A DNA stretch of 64,000 nucleotides from Nitrosospira multiformis (GTDB lineage: Bacteria; Pseudomonadota; Gammaproteobacteria; Burkholderiales; Nitrosomonadaceae), in the NCBI RefSeq assembly GCF_003050865.1, contig NZ_QAOK01000007.1, positions 62,001 to 126,000 on the forward strand, in the 5' to 3' direction. Under the pieces are notes generated by a model, which did not search any database, was not told the DNA's origin, and saw only the letters and a program-made list of their open reading frames with translations. This document shows positions 37,310 to 48,359 of this stretch, in pieces; within the stretch, counting starts at the first letter, position 1, and the number at the start of each line of letters is the position of its first letter. A program made the translations under genes and the position numbers.

Positions 37310-38272
37310 TTATGTCGATTCTTCGGATAATTCCCGGCTTGCGCCCTCATCTCCATCCAGATCAACAGCGCCTTCCAGGAATACACGGCTTGCCCGGATA
37401 TCCTCCGCTTCGATGGTGATCAGATCGGTGCGTGACAGGTTTTTCCTTGCTCCTTCGAACAAGCGGTTGGCCTGACGCAGTCTTGCGCGATCGAGAGCAT
37501 TGCGTACGGAACGTGCATTGGCAAAATGCTCCATTTTCATCCTCAACCGGATGTATTCGCCAAAGGCCTTTTCCGCTTCTGCACTGAGACGGTAATTCTG
37601 TGCTGCCAGCATAAGCTTGGCGATGGCCACCAGTTCATCCGGAGAATAGTCAGGAAAATCGATGTGGTGAGCTATCCGCGATCGCATGCCGGGATTGCTG
37701 CGGAAGAATTTGTCCATGCGGTCCTTGTAACCGGCAAGGATGACAACCAGATCCTCCCGGTTGTTTTCCATCACCTGCAGCAGGATTTCGATCGACTCAG
37801 CCCCATAATCGCGTTCATTTTCGGGTTTGTAGAGGTAATAGGCCTCGTCGATGAACAGCACGCCGCCCATGGCCTTCTTTATAACTTCCTTGGTCTTGGG
37901 CGCGGTATGACCGATATATTGGCCCACCAGGTCATCACGAGTCACGGAAACAAGGTGTCCTTCACGCACATAACCCAGGCGGTGCAGGATCTCGGACATA
38001 CGCTGTGCCACCGTGGTTTTTCCGGTGCCCGGATTGCCGGTGAAGGACATATGCAGGCTGGGCGCGCCGGCGGTAAGGTCCAGTTTCTTGCGGACGCGGT
38101 CCACGAGCAACAAGGCGGCGGTTTCGCGGATGCGGGTTTTTACCGGTTTCAAGCCAATCAGATCGCGGTCAAGCTTATCCAGTACTTCCTTGATATTGGA
38201 AGCCTGAAACTCGGCTTCCAGATCGATGGAACTGTTATCGGAAGGGGGAATTTCTTTCAGTTGTGTTGTCAC
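37310..38272 (-). CDS. cbbX: Red-type RuBisCO activase CbbX (AAA+ ATPase)
   Basis: A 320-residue AAA+ protein. Walker [10 protein letters not shown] is at residues 79-87, Walker B VLFIDEA at 138-144, with sensor and arginine-finger regions in [19 protein letters not shown]. CbbX forms a hexameric ring, is stimulated by RuBP, and pulls the C-terminal tail of the red-type large subunit to free inhibited sites. It follows cbbL-cbbS, the standard order for form IC RuBisCO. The C-terminus carries an acidic tail ([17 protein letters not shown]). A 184-bp gap with a hairpin separates it from cbbS. Confidence 0.94.
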   Translation of the reverse strand: MTTQLKEIPPSDNSSIDLEAEFQASNIKEVLDKLDRDLIGLKPVKTRIRETAALLLVDRVRKKLDLTAGAPSLHMSFTGNPGTGKTTVAQRMSEILHRLGYVREGHLVSVTRDDLVGQYIGHTAPKTKEVIKKAMGGVLFIDEAYYLYKPENERDYGAESIEILLQVMENNREDLVVILAGYKDRMDKFFRSNPGMRSRIAHHIDFPDYSPDELVAIAKLMLAAQNYRLSAEAEKAFGEYIRLRMKMEHFANARSVRNALDRARLRQANRLFEGARKNLSRTDLITIEAEDIRASRVFLEGAVDLDGDEGASRELSEEST

Positions 38273-38425
38273 GTTGATCCACCCAAAAGGAAATAAAATA
38301 TTAGGACTCGTGCCTCGGTTATTGGTTTACCGGAAAGCGGCCTTACATGGGATTACCAGGGAAATCAGGATCAGGTAAGGCAGCAGGCCGGTAAAGCGTC
38401 CGCTGCCCTGTCCGAAGTTGGCTAT

Positions 38426-38447
38426 CCCCTTCCGGGGAAGGAAGGGG
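38426..38447 (-). terminator. Hairpin between cbbS and cbbX (attenuator or processing stem)
   Basis: CCCCTTCC - 6-nt loop - GGAAGGGG, an 8-bp perfect stem starting 9 bases after the cbbS stop, without a clean U-tract. It may partly stop transcription or protect the cbbLS message, so that CbbX is made in smaller amount. Confidence 0.55.
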
Positions 38448-38456
38448 AGGAAGTCA

Positions 38457-38891
38457 TCAGTACCGCTCGGCTTCCGGTTTTTCCGTGGCGTAGGAATGGA
38501 TGGTATAGCGGACTTGCCGGCCATCCACTTCCTGGCGCACCAGGCCAAAGCCAGGCTCGTTCTTCGGACGATTGACGATGTAGGACATAACCGGGCTTTC
38601 CACACCGCGTGACGAGTCGAAAGCCGTGACACGGACGTAGTGGTTCGGATAGGTCTTCCGGCAATCGTTGATCTCCTGCAGGATACCCGCGGGGTCCTTC
38701 AGGTCGAACATCGGGTTCCCGAACATTTCCCAATACGTGTTGCGGGGATGTGGATCATCGGTATATTCAATCCCGATTGCCCAGCCGTTCTTCAGCGCGT
38801 ATTTGATTTGCGCCGAAATTTGCTTGTCCGTCAGCGGGGGCAGAAAGGAAAATTGCCCTTGCGTGAGACGGTTTTGAAAATTGGTCATCAT
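38457..38891 (-). CDS. cbbS: RuBisCO small subunit, red type (form IC)
   Basis: A 144-residue small subunit. It carries LTQGQFSFLPPLTDKQISAQI, GWAIGIEYTDDPHPRNTYWEMFG and the extended C-terminus of red-type small subunits (NRPKNEPGFGLVRQEVDGRQVRYTIHSY), which forms the extra beta-hairpin in the central channel of the L8S8 complex. Two adjacent ATG codons can start it; an AAGGAGA site precedes them. It follows cbbL by 23 bp. Confidence 0.96.
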   Translation of the reverse strand: MMTNFQNRLTQGQFSFLPPLTDKQISAQIKYALKNGWAIGIEYTDDPHPRNTYWEMFGNPMFDLKDPAGILQEINDCRKTYPNHYVRVTAFDSSRGVESPVMSYIVNRPKNEPGFGLVRQEVDGRQVRYTIHSYATEKPEAERY

Positions 38892-38914
38892 GATGTGGTT
38901 TCTCCTTGATACGA

Positions 38915-40525
<1,611 letters not shown>

Positions 40526-41452
40526 ATGCTGCATATTACGCTGCGGCAGTTAAAGGTCTTTGAATCGGTTGCTCGCCACCTGAGTTTTTCCCGTGCGGCA
40601 GAGGGTCTGCATCTTACCCAGCCGGCAGTCTCCATGCAGATCAAGCAACTGGAAGACACTATTGAACTTCCGTTATTCGAGCAGATGGGCAAGAAAATCT
40701 ATCTGACCGACGCGGGACGCGAACTTTATCATTACAGCCGTGCCATCTCCCAGCAACTGGCAGACATGGAACTGGCGCTCGATGAACTGAAAGGGCTGGA
40801 ACGGGGCAGGCTCAATATTTCAGTGGTCAGCACCGCCAACTATTTTGCCCCACATCTACTGGCCAAGTTCTGCCAGCGCTACCCGGATATTACTGTCAGC
40901 CTCAACGTATCCAATCGTGAAATAGTGCTCAAGCAACTGTCCGACAATGTAATCGATCTTGCCATCATGGGTCAGCCGCCGGAAGACCTGGATATTGCAA
41001 CCGAATCATTCATGGAGAATCCCCTGGTTGTCATCGCTCCGCCTGAGCATCCGTTATGCAAGGTGCGGAGGATTCCAGTCAAGCGACTGGAGCAGGAAAC
41101 ATTTCTTGTGCGGGAGCCAGGATCCGGCACACGCGGCGCGATGGAGCGTTTTTTCGCATCACACCATATTTCACTCAACAGGGGAATGGAAACCGACACC
41201 AGCGAGGCAATCAAGCAGGCGGTCCAGGCCGGTATGGGTCTGGGCATCACCTCGTTGCATACAGTGGAACTGGAACTGGAAACGAAACGGTTGAAGATTC
41301 TCGATGTCGAGGATTTTCCCATCATGCGCTACTGGCATATCGTTCATCGAAAGCACAAGCGGCTCTCCAGCGTTGCACAGGCATTCCAGGAATTTCTGCT
41401 GAAAGAGGCTCGCGGATTGATGTCACACAACAGGGCTGACGCCTCATTTTGA
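40526..41452 (+). CDS. cbbR: LysR-type regulator of CO2 fixation CbbR
   Basis: A 308-residue LysR protein. The N-terminal winged helix begins MLHITLRQLKVFESVARHLSFSRAAEGLHLTQPAVSMQIKQLE. The effector domain follows from about residue 95 (LNISVVSTANYFAPHLLAKF). This start and position, divergent from cbbL, identify CbbR. It senses metabolites such as RuBP or phosphoenolpyruvate and activates cbb genes. A strong hairpin follows 23 bp after the stop. Confidence 0.92.
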   Translation: MLHITLRQLKVFESVARHLSFSRAAEGLHLTQPAVSMQIKQLEDTIELPLFEQMGKKIYLTDAGRELYHYSRAISQQLADMELALDELKGLERGRLNISVVSTANYFAPHLLAKFCQRYPDITVSLNVSNREIVLKQLSDNVIDLAIMGQPPEDLDIATESFMENPLVVIAPPEHPLCKVRRIPVKRLEQETFLVREPGSGTRGAMERFFASHHISLNRGMETDTSEAIKQAVQAGMGLGITSLHTVELELETKRLKILDVEDFPIMRYWHIVHRKHKRLSSVAQAFQEFLLKEARGLMSHNRADASF

Positions 41453-41474
41453 CTGCGGGACTAAACACCACCCC

Positions 41475-41516
41475 AAGCCTTAGCCGACAGAGTAAAAATA
41501 CTGTCGGCTAAGGCTT
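41475..41516. terminator. Long hairpin between convergent cbbR and EF-hand gene
   Basis: AAGCCTTAGCCGACAG - 10-nt loop - CTGTCGGCTAAGGCTT, a perfect 16-bp stem centred between two convergent stop codons. It lacks a long U-tract on the plus side but should act as a bidirectional terminator or transcript end stabiliser. Confidence 0.8.
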
Positions 41517-41538
41517 CGAATAAATTCCTATACGCCAG

Positions 41539-41841
41539 CTATTTTTTTTGTCTATATTCCTGTTCAAAGCGCTCATGCATTTTACTCACCATTTTGTGCA
41601 GGTTTCTCATTTCATCGGGTTCAAGCTTACCATTATGGTTTTTGTCGTTTTGGTCAAACATCCACTCGTGGTGTTTCATGAATTCTTTTTTACTGACACT
41701 ACCATCTGCTTCTCTTTTCATCACAGAAGCATCGCTTCCTCCTTCATGTTCACTTGCATTGGCACCAGTTGTGAGACTGCCCGTGGCTATTAAAAAAGGA
41801 ACGATTGCAATAATGAGTCCCATTTTTCGTTTTTGTGACAT
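41539..41841 (-). CDS. Small exported EF-hand protein
   Basis: A 100-residue protein from the ATG at 41841 (MSQKRKMGLIIAIVPF), which has GGAGA a few bases upstream; the frame reaches 41871 without such a site. A signal peptide ends around TGANA. Two EF-hand-like segments follow: one degenerate (EADGSVSKKEF, lacking the first Asp) and one complete (DKNHNGKLEPDEM). The C-terminus is a charged helix. It resembles in build, though not closely in sequence, the protein at 3827-4150. A role in periplasmic calcium binding is inferred. Confidence 0.78.
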   Translation of the reverse strand: MSQKRKMGLIIAIVPFLIATGSLTTGANASEHEGGSDASVMKREADGSVSKKEFMKHHEWMFDQNDKNHNGKLEPDEMRNLHKMVSKMHERFEQEYRQKK

Positions 41842-42435
41842 GGTGATGTCTCCTTGATTAAATCCATCCAATAGTGGCTACCAAAATCACGAATCGCAAA
41901 TTCCTGCGATAGTCTCTGAAAGAAAGGCTCTGAAAGACTACGCTATCTTCAGTTTAGGCCAAAATGCCCTTGATGTCAGTTGGGCGAGATCAGCAAATAC
42001 CAGGTAAAACTTATGGCGTGACAGGGCCGGCCTTTCTTCCCGCAGTTAAGATCTGGGCTCGCTAGCCTCGCACTGCTCAAGAATCCAGGTCTAGCTGTAA
42101 GGTATCCGGAAGCTTCATCCTTTTGCCTCATCCTGCTCTCGCATTTTGATACCGCGCTTTTCATTAGAATTGTCTTTTTTCATTCCTTAGATAGTGTAGG
42201 TACGGCGGGTGGCTTTTGCCTTCGATCCAGAACGAAGAGCCATTGTGCTTATCGCAGGCGATAAATCAGGGGGAAGTGAGAAGCGATTTTACAGACAGCT
42301 AATCAGGAAAGCGGATGCAGAACTCCCTGGAAAACCCTCAGCCTCAGGCGACTAGAGAGTAAATTCATCTACGTCAGCCTCCAAGAACGGAAGGCTGCCG
42401 GTGCACATATTACATATGCCGTTCGTTCCGCATGC
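41842..42435. other. Intergenic region of about 594 bp downstream of the RND operon
   Basis: Both flanking genes are on the minus strand. Short frames here show no conserved protein. CAGCCT/AGGCTG at 42378-42400 could be a weak terminator stem for the efflux operon. I see no tRNA, insertion sequence or phage remnant. Confidence 0.45.
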
Positions 42436-45400
42436 TCACTCGTTTTCAACGGTGGAAGGAGGATTACCCGATGTCGCATGGGACGCTCCAACCCCTGGTT
42501 GCCCGCGCTGACGTGTCATTTTTCTTATCACTACAAAAAAGAGGGGTACGAAAAAGATGGCAAGAAAGGTCGCGGCCAGCATTCCCCCGAAAACACCCGT
42601 CCCGATGGAATTCCGGCTGGCGGCGCCTGCACCGGAAGCGACAACCAGCGGAAACACACCCAGGATAAAAGCCATGGAAGTCATGATAATGGGACGGAAA
42701 CGAAGCCGTGCCGCCTCGAGCGCGGCGTCAAGCAAAGGCTCTCCATCCGCATACCGCTGATTGGCGAATTCCACGATCAGGATCGCGTTCTTCGCGGACA
42801 ACCCGATCAATGTCACCAGCCCGATCTGGAAATAGATGTCGTTGGTCAATTCACGAACCCAGATGGCCAGTAGTGCGCCTAAAATTCCGAACGGGATTGC
42901 AAGAATCACTGCGAACGGAACTGACCAGCTCTCGTAAAGGGCGGCCAGTACCAGAAAGACCATGAGCAGGGCGAAGGCGAATACCAGAACCGATTTCCCT
43001 CCTGCCTGGCGTTCCTGGAAGGATATTCCGCTCCAGTCGATCGTATAACCTTTTGGTGTCAATACCTCATCTGCGATCTGTTCCAGCGCATCGAGCGCCT
43101 GCCCCGAGCTGTAGCCGGGGGCGGCGCCGCCCAGCACGAGTGCGGAATTGAATCCGTTGAAGTGGGTGACGGGATCAGGCCCGCTGGTGAATTCGGTGGT
43201 GATCACCGAATTGAGCGGAATCATGACGTGGCCTTTGTCGTTCTGTGCACGCACGTAAATCTTCTCGATGTCCTCCGGGTTCGATCGGTACTCCGGCAGA
43301 GCCTCCGTCTGGACGCGATAGATGCGCCCATATTTCACGAAGTCGTTGACATAAAGGTTACCGAAATAAGCCTGCATGCTGTCGAAGACTTCAGAAATCG
43401 GTACACCCAGGGCTTTGGCGCGTTCCCGGTCCACGCGAGCGTAAAGCCGGGGCGCACTTACGCGAAAATTGGTGCTGGCAGCGGCGATAGCAGGATGTTC
43501 CACGGCCTTGGTGATGAACTGCTGGGTAATCTCGGCAAACTCTGTGAAATCCCCTCCGCTCGGATCCTGTACTTGCAGGGAGAAGCCTCCAGTGGAGCCC
43601 AGTCCCCGGATGGATGGGGCATTGAAGGCAAGAATCAGCGCTTCCGGTATCTTTGCAAACTCCTGGAAGGCGGATGCGATAAGGCCGGTGACATGCTCCC
43701 CGGCACTCTTGCGCATGTCCCAGGACTGGAGCGGAACGAACATCGTCGCCTGATTCGCCCCCCGTGTGCCGAACACGAAGTTCTGCCCGGCCAGCGCATC
43801 TGTTGAGTGTACCGCTGGAATCGACAGGAAGTATTGCTCTACTTTGCTCAATACATCAATCGTGCGTTCCTTGGAAGCTCCATCCGGCAACTGGACAACG
43901 GTAATGAAATAGCCCTGATCTTCTTCCGGGAGAAAACTGCCGGGAACCGTTCTGAACAGGCCAAGGAGGACGAATATCATGACGGCAAAAATGCAGAGGG
44001 CGATCATGGATCGTTTCAATATCATCCCGACGCCGTTTGTATAGCGTGTCTGCATCCAGTCAAACGACCGGTTGAACAGCTTCCAGTACTTTGCGGGCTC
44101 CCCATGCCCCGGCTTGAGAATAAGCGCACAGAGCGCGGGACTCAGAGTAAGCGCCACGAAGCCCGATATCGCAACGGACAGGGCGATGGTAATCGCAAAC
44201 TGTTTGTATAATTCGCCGGTGATTCCACCCAGAAAGGCGACCGGAACAAACACCGCCCCCAGCACCAGGACGATGGCAATGACGGGGCCCGCCACTTCAT
44301 CCATGGCGATCCTGGCCGCCTCTTTGGGGAGCAACCCCTCCTGCATATGCCGCTCGACATTTTCCACCACGACGATTGCATCATCCACCACGATCCCGAT
44401 TGCAAGCACCATGCCGAACAGAGTCAGGGTATTGATTGAAAACCCAAGCGCTGCCATCCCCGCCAGGGTTCCGATCAGTGAAATAGGAACCGCGACTGCT
44501 GGAATGATCGTCGCTCTCCAGCTTTGCAGAAAAACAAAAACGACCAGTATGACAAGGAGCGTTGCTTCGATCAGCGTCTTCAGGACTTCCTTGATGGAAA
44601 CGTCGATGAATATGGTAGTGTCATAGGGTATGTCGTAGGAGACACCCGCTGGGAAACTGCGCGCGAGCTTGTCCATTTCCTGGCGCACCCGGTGAACCGT
44701 ATCGAGCGCGTTGGCGCCGGGGGCAAGAAAAGTCAGAAGAAAGGTGTTGGGCTTTCCGTTCCATCTCCCTTCGAGATCATATGATTGCGCGCCCAGTTCC
44801 ACTCTCGCTACGTCCCGCATTCGCACCATGGAACCATCGGGATACGCCCTTACAATCATATCCTCGAATTCCTTCACTTCACTCATGCGACCCTGGGTAA
44901 TGACCGGAATGGTAAGCTCTGTTCCCTTGGGTGAAGGCTCCCGCCCTACTCTGCCAGCAGGGAAATCCCGGTTCTGCTCGCGTACCACAGCCGCGATATC
45001 GGTGGGAGTGAGGTCCAGTTGCGCCATGCGGACAGGATCCAGGATCAGCCGCATGGAGTAATTCTGGCTGCCGAAGATAATTGCATCCCCTACGCCCGGA
45101 AGGCGCTTGATGTTGTCAAGAACCCGCAGCAGCGCGTAGTTCGAGAGGTAAATGGTATCGTGCCGTGGGTCGGAAGAACTCAGGGCAATGACCGCCAGAA
45201 GATCAGGCGATGTTTTTTTCACGGTGATACCCTGGCGCACGACTTCGTCCGGAAGTTGCGGTTCGGCAAGGCGCTGCCTGTTCTGTGTCTGGACCTGCGC
45301 GATATCCACGTCCGTTCCGATCTCGAACGTGAGCTTCATGGTCATATGTCCGTCGTTCGAGCTGGTGGATTCGTAATAAAGAAGATTATCGATACCCGGA

Positions 45401-45609
45401 AGCTGGACCTCGATGGGGCGCGCGACGGATTCCGCAACAACTTCTGCGCTCGCCCCGGGGTAATCGGCGTCGATCTGCACCATGGGTGGCGTGATTTCCG
45501 GGAACTGCGCGATCGGCAGGCTTCTCAGCGCAACGAGCCCCACCACGACAATAATGATGGACAGGACGGACGCGAAAATTGGACGATCAATAAAAAAGCG
45601 GGAGTTCAT
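42436..45609 (-). CDS. RND multidrug efflux permease, HAE1 family (pump 1)
   Basis: A 1057-residue proton-driven inner-membrane pump that forms a homotrimer. It starts FFIDRPIFASVLSIIIVVVGL. It shows the GIVVDDAIVVVENVER motif in the fourth membrane helix (the proton-relay Asp pair), the periplasmic porter and docking loops, and a C-terminal GTGVFGGMLAATFLAIFFVPLFF end. About 12 membrane helices are expected. Its start overlaps the adaptor gene stop by 4 bp. It is the last gene of the five-gene efflux operon. The substrate is unknown; AcrB/MexB-like pumps expel hydrophobic compounds. Confidence 0.94.
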   Translation of the reverse strand: MNSRFFIDRPIFASVLSIIIVVVGLVALRSLPIAQFPEITPPMVQIDADYPGASAEVVAESVARPIEVQLPGIDNLLYYESTSSNDGHMTMKLTFEIGTDVDIAQVQTQNRQRLAEPQLPDEVVRQGITVKKTSPDLLAVIALSSSDPRHDTIYLSNYALLRVLDNIKRLPGVGDAIIFGSQNYSMRLILDPVRMAQLDLTPTDIAAVVREQNRDFPAGRVGREPSPKGTELTIPVITQGRMSEVKEFEDMIVRAYPDGSMVRMRDVARVELGAQSYDLEGRWNGKPNTFLLTFLAPGANALDTVHRVRQEMDKLARSFPAGVSYDIPYDTTIFIDVSIKEVLKTLIEATLLVILVVFVFLQSWRATIIPAVAVPISLIGTLAGMAALGFSINTLTLFGMVLAIGIVVDDAIVVVENVERHMQEGLLPKEAARIAMDEVAGPVIAIVLVLGAVFVPVAFLGGITGELYKQFAITIALSVAISGFVALTLSPALCALILKPGHGEPAKYWKLFNRSFDWMQTRYTNGVGMILKRSMIALCIFAVMIFVLLGLFRTVPGSFLPEEDQGYFITVVQLPDGASKERTIDVLSKVEQYFLSIPAVHSTDALAGQNFVFGTRGANQATMFVPLQSWDMRKSAGEHVTGLIASAFQEFAKIPEALILAFNAPSIRGLGSTGGFSLQVQDPSGGDFTEFAEITQQFITKAVEHPAIAAASTNFRVSAPRLYARVDRERAKALGVPISEVFDSMQAYFGNLYVNDFVKYGRIYRVQTEALPEYRSNPEDIEKIYVRAQNDKGHVMIPLNSVITTEFTSGPDPVTHFNGFNSALVLGGAAPGYSSGQALDALEQIADEVLTPKGYTIDWSGISFQERQAGGKSVLVFAFALLMVFLVLAALYESWSVPFAVILAIPFGILGALLAIWVRELTNDIYFQIGLVTLIGLSAKNAILIVEFANQRYADGEPLLDAALEAARLRFRPIIMTSMAFILGVFPLVVASGAGAASRNSIGTGVFGGMLAATFLAIFFVPLFFVVIRKMTRQRGQPGVGASHATSGNPPSTVENE

Positions 45610-46814
45610 GACGATTTCCTGCTCATTTCACTCGCGGAGCGATCCTCTTTGTAGGGGATGGCCTTCACCGGGTTTCCTGGCTGGATCCGGTGTAATCCTT
45701 CCACAACCACTTGCTCGCCTGGGCGAAGGCCGTTTTCGATCAACCAGTCTTTGCCATGCCATGAGCTCGCTGTGACGGGTCGAGACTGCGCCTTGCTCTC
45801 GGCATCGACGATATAGACGAAGGAACCCTGGGGTCCCAGTTGCACAGCCCGTTGCGGAATCAGGATCGCCTCTGTCCGGATATATCCCTTGACACGGACA
45901 TGAACAAATTGCCCCGGATAAAAATAGGATTGTCCCGGAGAAAAACCTCCTTCCGGGTTCGGAAACGTGAATCTTCCCTCCAGCGTACCGGTTTCCGGTC
46001 GTATGGATACGTCGGAGAAATCAAGCACGCCTTCCTGCGGGTACACGCTTCCATCGGAAAAGGTGATCACTCCCCGCAACTGGAAAATATCCGGCCTTTG
46101 CACTTTCTTCTCCGCCAACTCACGCCGCCTTCTGAGAAGATAGCTTTCGGGAACATTGACATTAACGTACATGGGATCAAGCTGGTCGATGGTGGTCAGC
46201 AGGGTTGTCTGGGCGGATACCAGGCGCCCTTCATAGAAATGGCTGCGTCCTATCCGTCCGTTTACCGGGGCTGTGATGATCGTATTGTCCAGATCGAATT
46301 TCGCCCTGATCAGGTCACTTTGCGCCGCCTCCAGCCCTGCTTTGGCTGCCAGTGTTTCCGCGACTGCGTCATCGACACTCTTGCGGCTGACAGCCTGTTC
46401 CTCGAGCAGCGGTTTTACGCGCGCTTCTTCCTGCTCTGCCTGAACGACGCGGGCCTGGGCCTGCGCGACCCTCGCCTTTCCGCTGAAATAGTTCGCCTCG
46501 AAGGGCACCGGATCGATCAGGTAAAGTTTGTTGCCCTTCTTGACATTCGTCCCCTCTGTAAAAAAAACTTTCTTGATTATTCCCGTTACCTGCGGGCGAA
46601 TCTCGACGGGACGAAAAGCCTGTGTTTGCCCGATAAACTCAGGCTCGTCGGGAACAGTTTGCGTGGTGACGGTAATCACCTCCACTTCGGGGACAGCTTG
46701 GGGAGGAGGGGATGCTTTCTGGGAACAACCGGCAAAGGAGATCAGGATGAGTCCGGCGCCTAGAGCGGCGACAGATACGCCGCTGGAAAGGAACCACGGG
46801 CGAGACAGATTCAT
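45606..46814 (-). CDS. RND periplasmic adaptor (membrane fusion) protein, pump 1
   Basis: A 402-residue lipoprotein: signal peptide with lipobox FAGC at about residue 30. It has a barrel-sandwich (lipoyl-like) half motif VRPQVTGIIKKVFFTEGTNVKKG, a central alpha-hairpin rich in Ala, Gln, Glu and Arg (about residues 110-170), a second lipoyl half NTIITAPVNGRIG, and a beta-barrel. It bridges pump 1 and the outer-membrane channel. A GGAGACGTAC site precedes its ATG; it lies 120 bp after the channel gene, the largest gap in the operon. Confidence 0.93.
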   Translation of the reverse strand: MNLSRPWFLSSGVSVAALGAGLILISFAGCSQKASPPPQAVPEVEVITVTTQTVPDEPEFIGQTQAFRPVEIRPQVTGIIKKVFFTEGTNVKKGNKLYLIDPVPFEANYFSGKARVAQAQARVVQAEQEEARVKPLLEEQAVSRKSVDDAVAETLAAKAGLEAAQSDLIRAKFDLDNTIITAPVNGRIGRSHFYEGRLVSAQTTLLTTIDQLDPMYVNVNVPESYLLRRRRELAEKKVQRPDIFQLRGVITFSDGSVYPQEGVLDFSDVSIRPETGTLEGRFTFPNPEGGFSPGQSYFYPGQFVHVRVKGYIRTEAILIPQRAVQLGPQGSFVYIVDAESKAQSRPVTASSWHGKDWLIENGLRPGEQVVVEGLHRIQPGNPVKAIPYKEDRSASEMSRKSS

Positions 46815-46934
46815 GTACGTCTCCTGTCGGCTGCGGAAAAGGGAGGAGCAACAATAAGCTGATTGAGGGTGATGATAATCTTTATTTTTTTATGGCGGGT
46901 CAGGTTTCGGATCGCCAGACTGTTCCCAATGCCG

Positions 46935-48359
46935 TCAGACAGGCGTCCATCCGCCGCCGAGCGCCTTGTAAAGCTGGACCACGGATATCAGATGGAGGCG
47001 GCGGGTTGCCGTAAGCGCAAATTCGGCATCGAACAGGTTACGTTTGGCCAGCAGCACGTCCACGTAACTGGTAATACCACCCTTATACCGCAGATCGGCG
47101 ATATGCAGAGCCGAGCGCAGTGCATTCACCTGCTGTTCCTGCGCCTTGCGCTGCTCGTTGGCGGTGCTTACCGCGATCAGGGCATCCTCGACTTCCCTGA
47201 AGGCGAGCAGTATGGTTTGTTCGTACTGGGCAAGCATCTGCCTGGCCTGTGCTTCCACTGCGCGCTGCTCCATCCCCAAGGCTTGCGCGTTGATCAATGG
47301 AACAGCCAGACCCAGTCCGCCTACCCCGAATTCGCTCCCTGAAAGGAGGAGATTGGACAGCGCCGGACTTGCCACGCCCAGGAAACCGGTAATATTGAGC
47401 TTGGGAAATCGCGCCGCCTTGGCTGCGCCAATCCGGGCGGTTGCCGCTGCAAGGGTTTGTTCCGCCTGCAGGATGTCGGGGCGGCGCTGCAACAGTTCGG
47501 AAGGAAGCCCGGCTGGCACCTCTGGCGCTAGCAACTGCTCCGTGAGAGAGCGTCCCCGTTCTATCGAAACCGGATTTCTACCCACCAATACACTCAGTTC
47601 GTTTTCCTTCTGGGCAGTCAGCCGTTGCAGTTCTGCCACCCGGGTGGCTGCATTCGCGCGCTCAGCTTCGAACTGGTCGAGGTCAAGCCTGGAAATGACT
47701 CCTCCCCGCAGTTGGGCTCGCGCAAGCGCCACCGACTCCTCCCATGAGTGCAGGGCATTGCGCGCAATACCCATCTGCATATCGAATTGCAGGAGATCGA
47801 AATACGCCTGCGCTACCGAACTTACCAGGGTCAGGACCACAGCGCGCCGGTTTTCTTCCCGTGCCATCAAGTCAGCCAGGGCGGCTTCGTTCGAACGGCG
47901 AATGCGACCCCAGATATCAATTTCCCAATTCAGGGTCGCCTGTCCGAAATAGCTGTAAGGTGTGGGAAATCCAGGGAACTTGAATCCTCCAAGGGTTCCG
48001 AAAGCAGGTGCATTGGCATTTGCGTCCATCTTGGGAAGGAAATCCATGCGTGCAGTAGCAAGGCGTGCCTCCAGCTCTTCAACGCTTGCTACCGCCTGCT
48101 TGAGATCCTTGTTCTGGGCCAGCGCGAGACGGATGAGCTGTTGCAGTTGATTATCATGCAGCAATTCCCACCAGGACAGGTTCGCAATGGATTGCCCCTC
48201 CGTCTGCGCCATGCGAAACTTTTCGGAGGTTTCGACATGAGGGCGAATATAGTCAGGTCCCATTGCGCAGGATGCAAGGAGCAGAGTCGAGAGCAACAAC
48301 CCCATCCTGCTCCGCAGGCGCTCTCTCATGCCACGATGGCTCGCCACGATGTTTTTCAT
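46935..48359 (-). CDS. Outer-membrane efflux channel lipoprotein, NodT/OprM type
   Basis: A 474-residue TolC-family channel. A lipobox LLASC (Cys near residue 31) precedes the mature part MGPDYIRPHVE, the usual NodT/OprM opening. Two outer-membrane-efflux repeats follow, the second ending RYKGGITSYVDVLLAKRNLFDAE. Its ATG overlaps the pump 2 stop by 4 bp (ATGA). It is the only channel gene in the cluster and sits between the two pump/adaptor pairs, so it probably serves both. Confidence 0.93.
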   Translation of the reverse strand: MKNIVASHRGMRERLRSRMGLLLSTLLLASCAMGPDYIRPHVETSEKFRMAQTEGQSIANLSWWELLHDNQLQQLIRLALAQNKDLKQAVASVEELEARLATARMDFLPKMDANANAPAFGTLGGFKFPGFPTPYSYFGQATLNWEIDIWGRIRRSNEAALADLMAREENRRAVVLTLVSSVAQAYFDLLQFDMQMGIARNALHSWEESVALARAQLRGGVISRLDLDQFEAERANAATRVAELQRLTAQKENELSVLVGRNPVSIERGRSLTEQLLAPEVPAGLPSELLQRRPDILQAEQTLAAATARIGAAKAARFPKLNITGFLGVASPALSNLLLSGSEFGVGGLGLAVPLINAQALGMEQRAVEAQARQMLAQYEQTILLAFREVEDALIAVSTANEQRKAQEQQVNALRSALHIADLRYKGGITSYVDVLLAKRNLFDAEFALTATRRLHLISVVQLYKALGGGWTPV

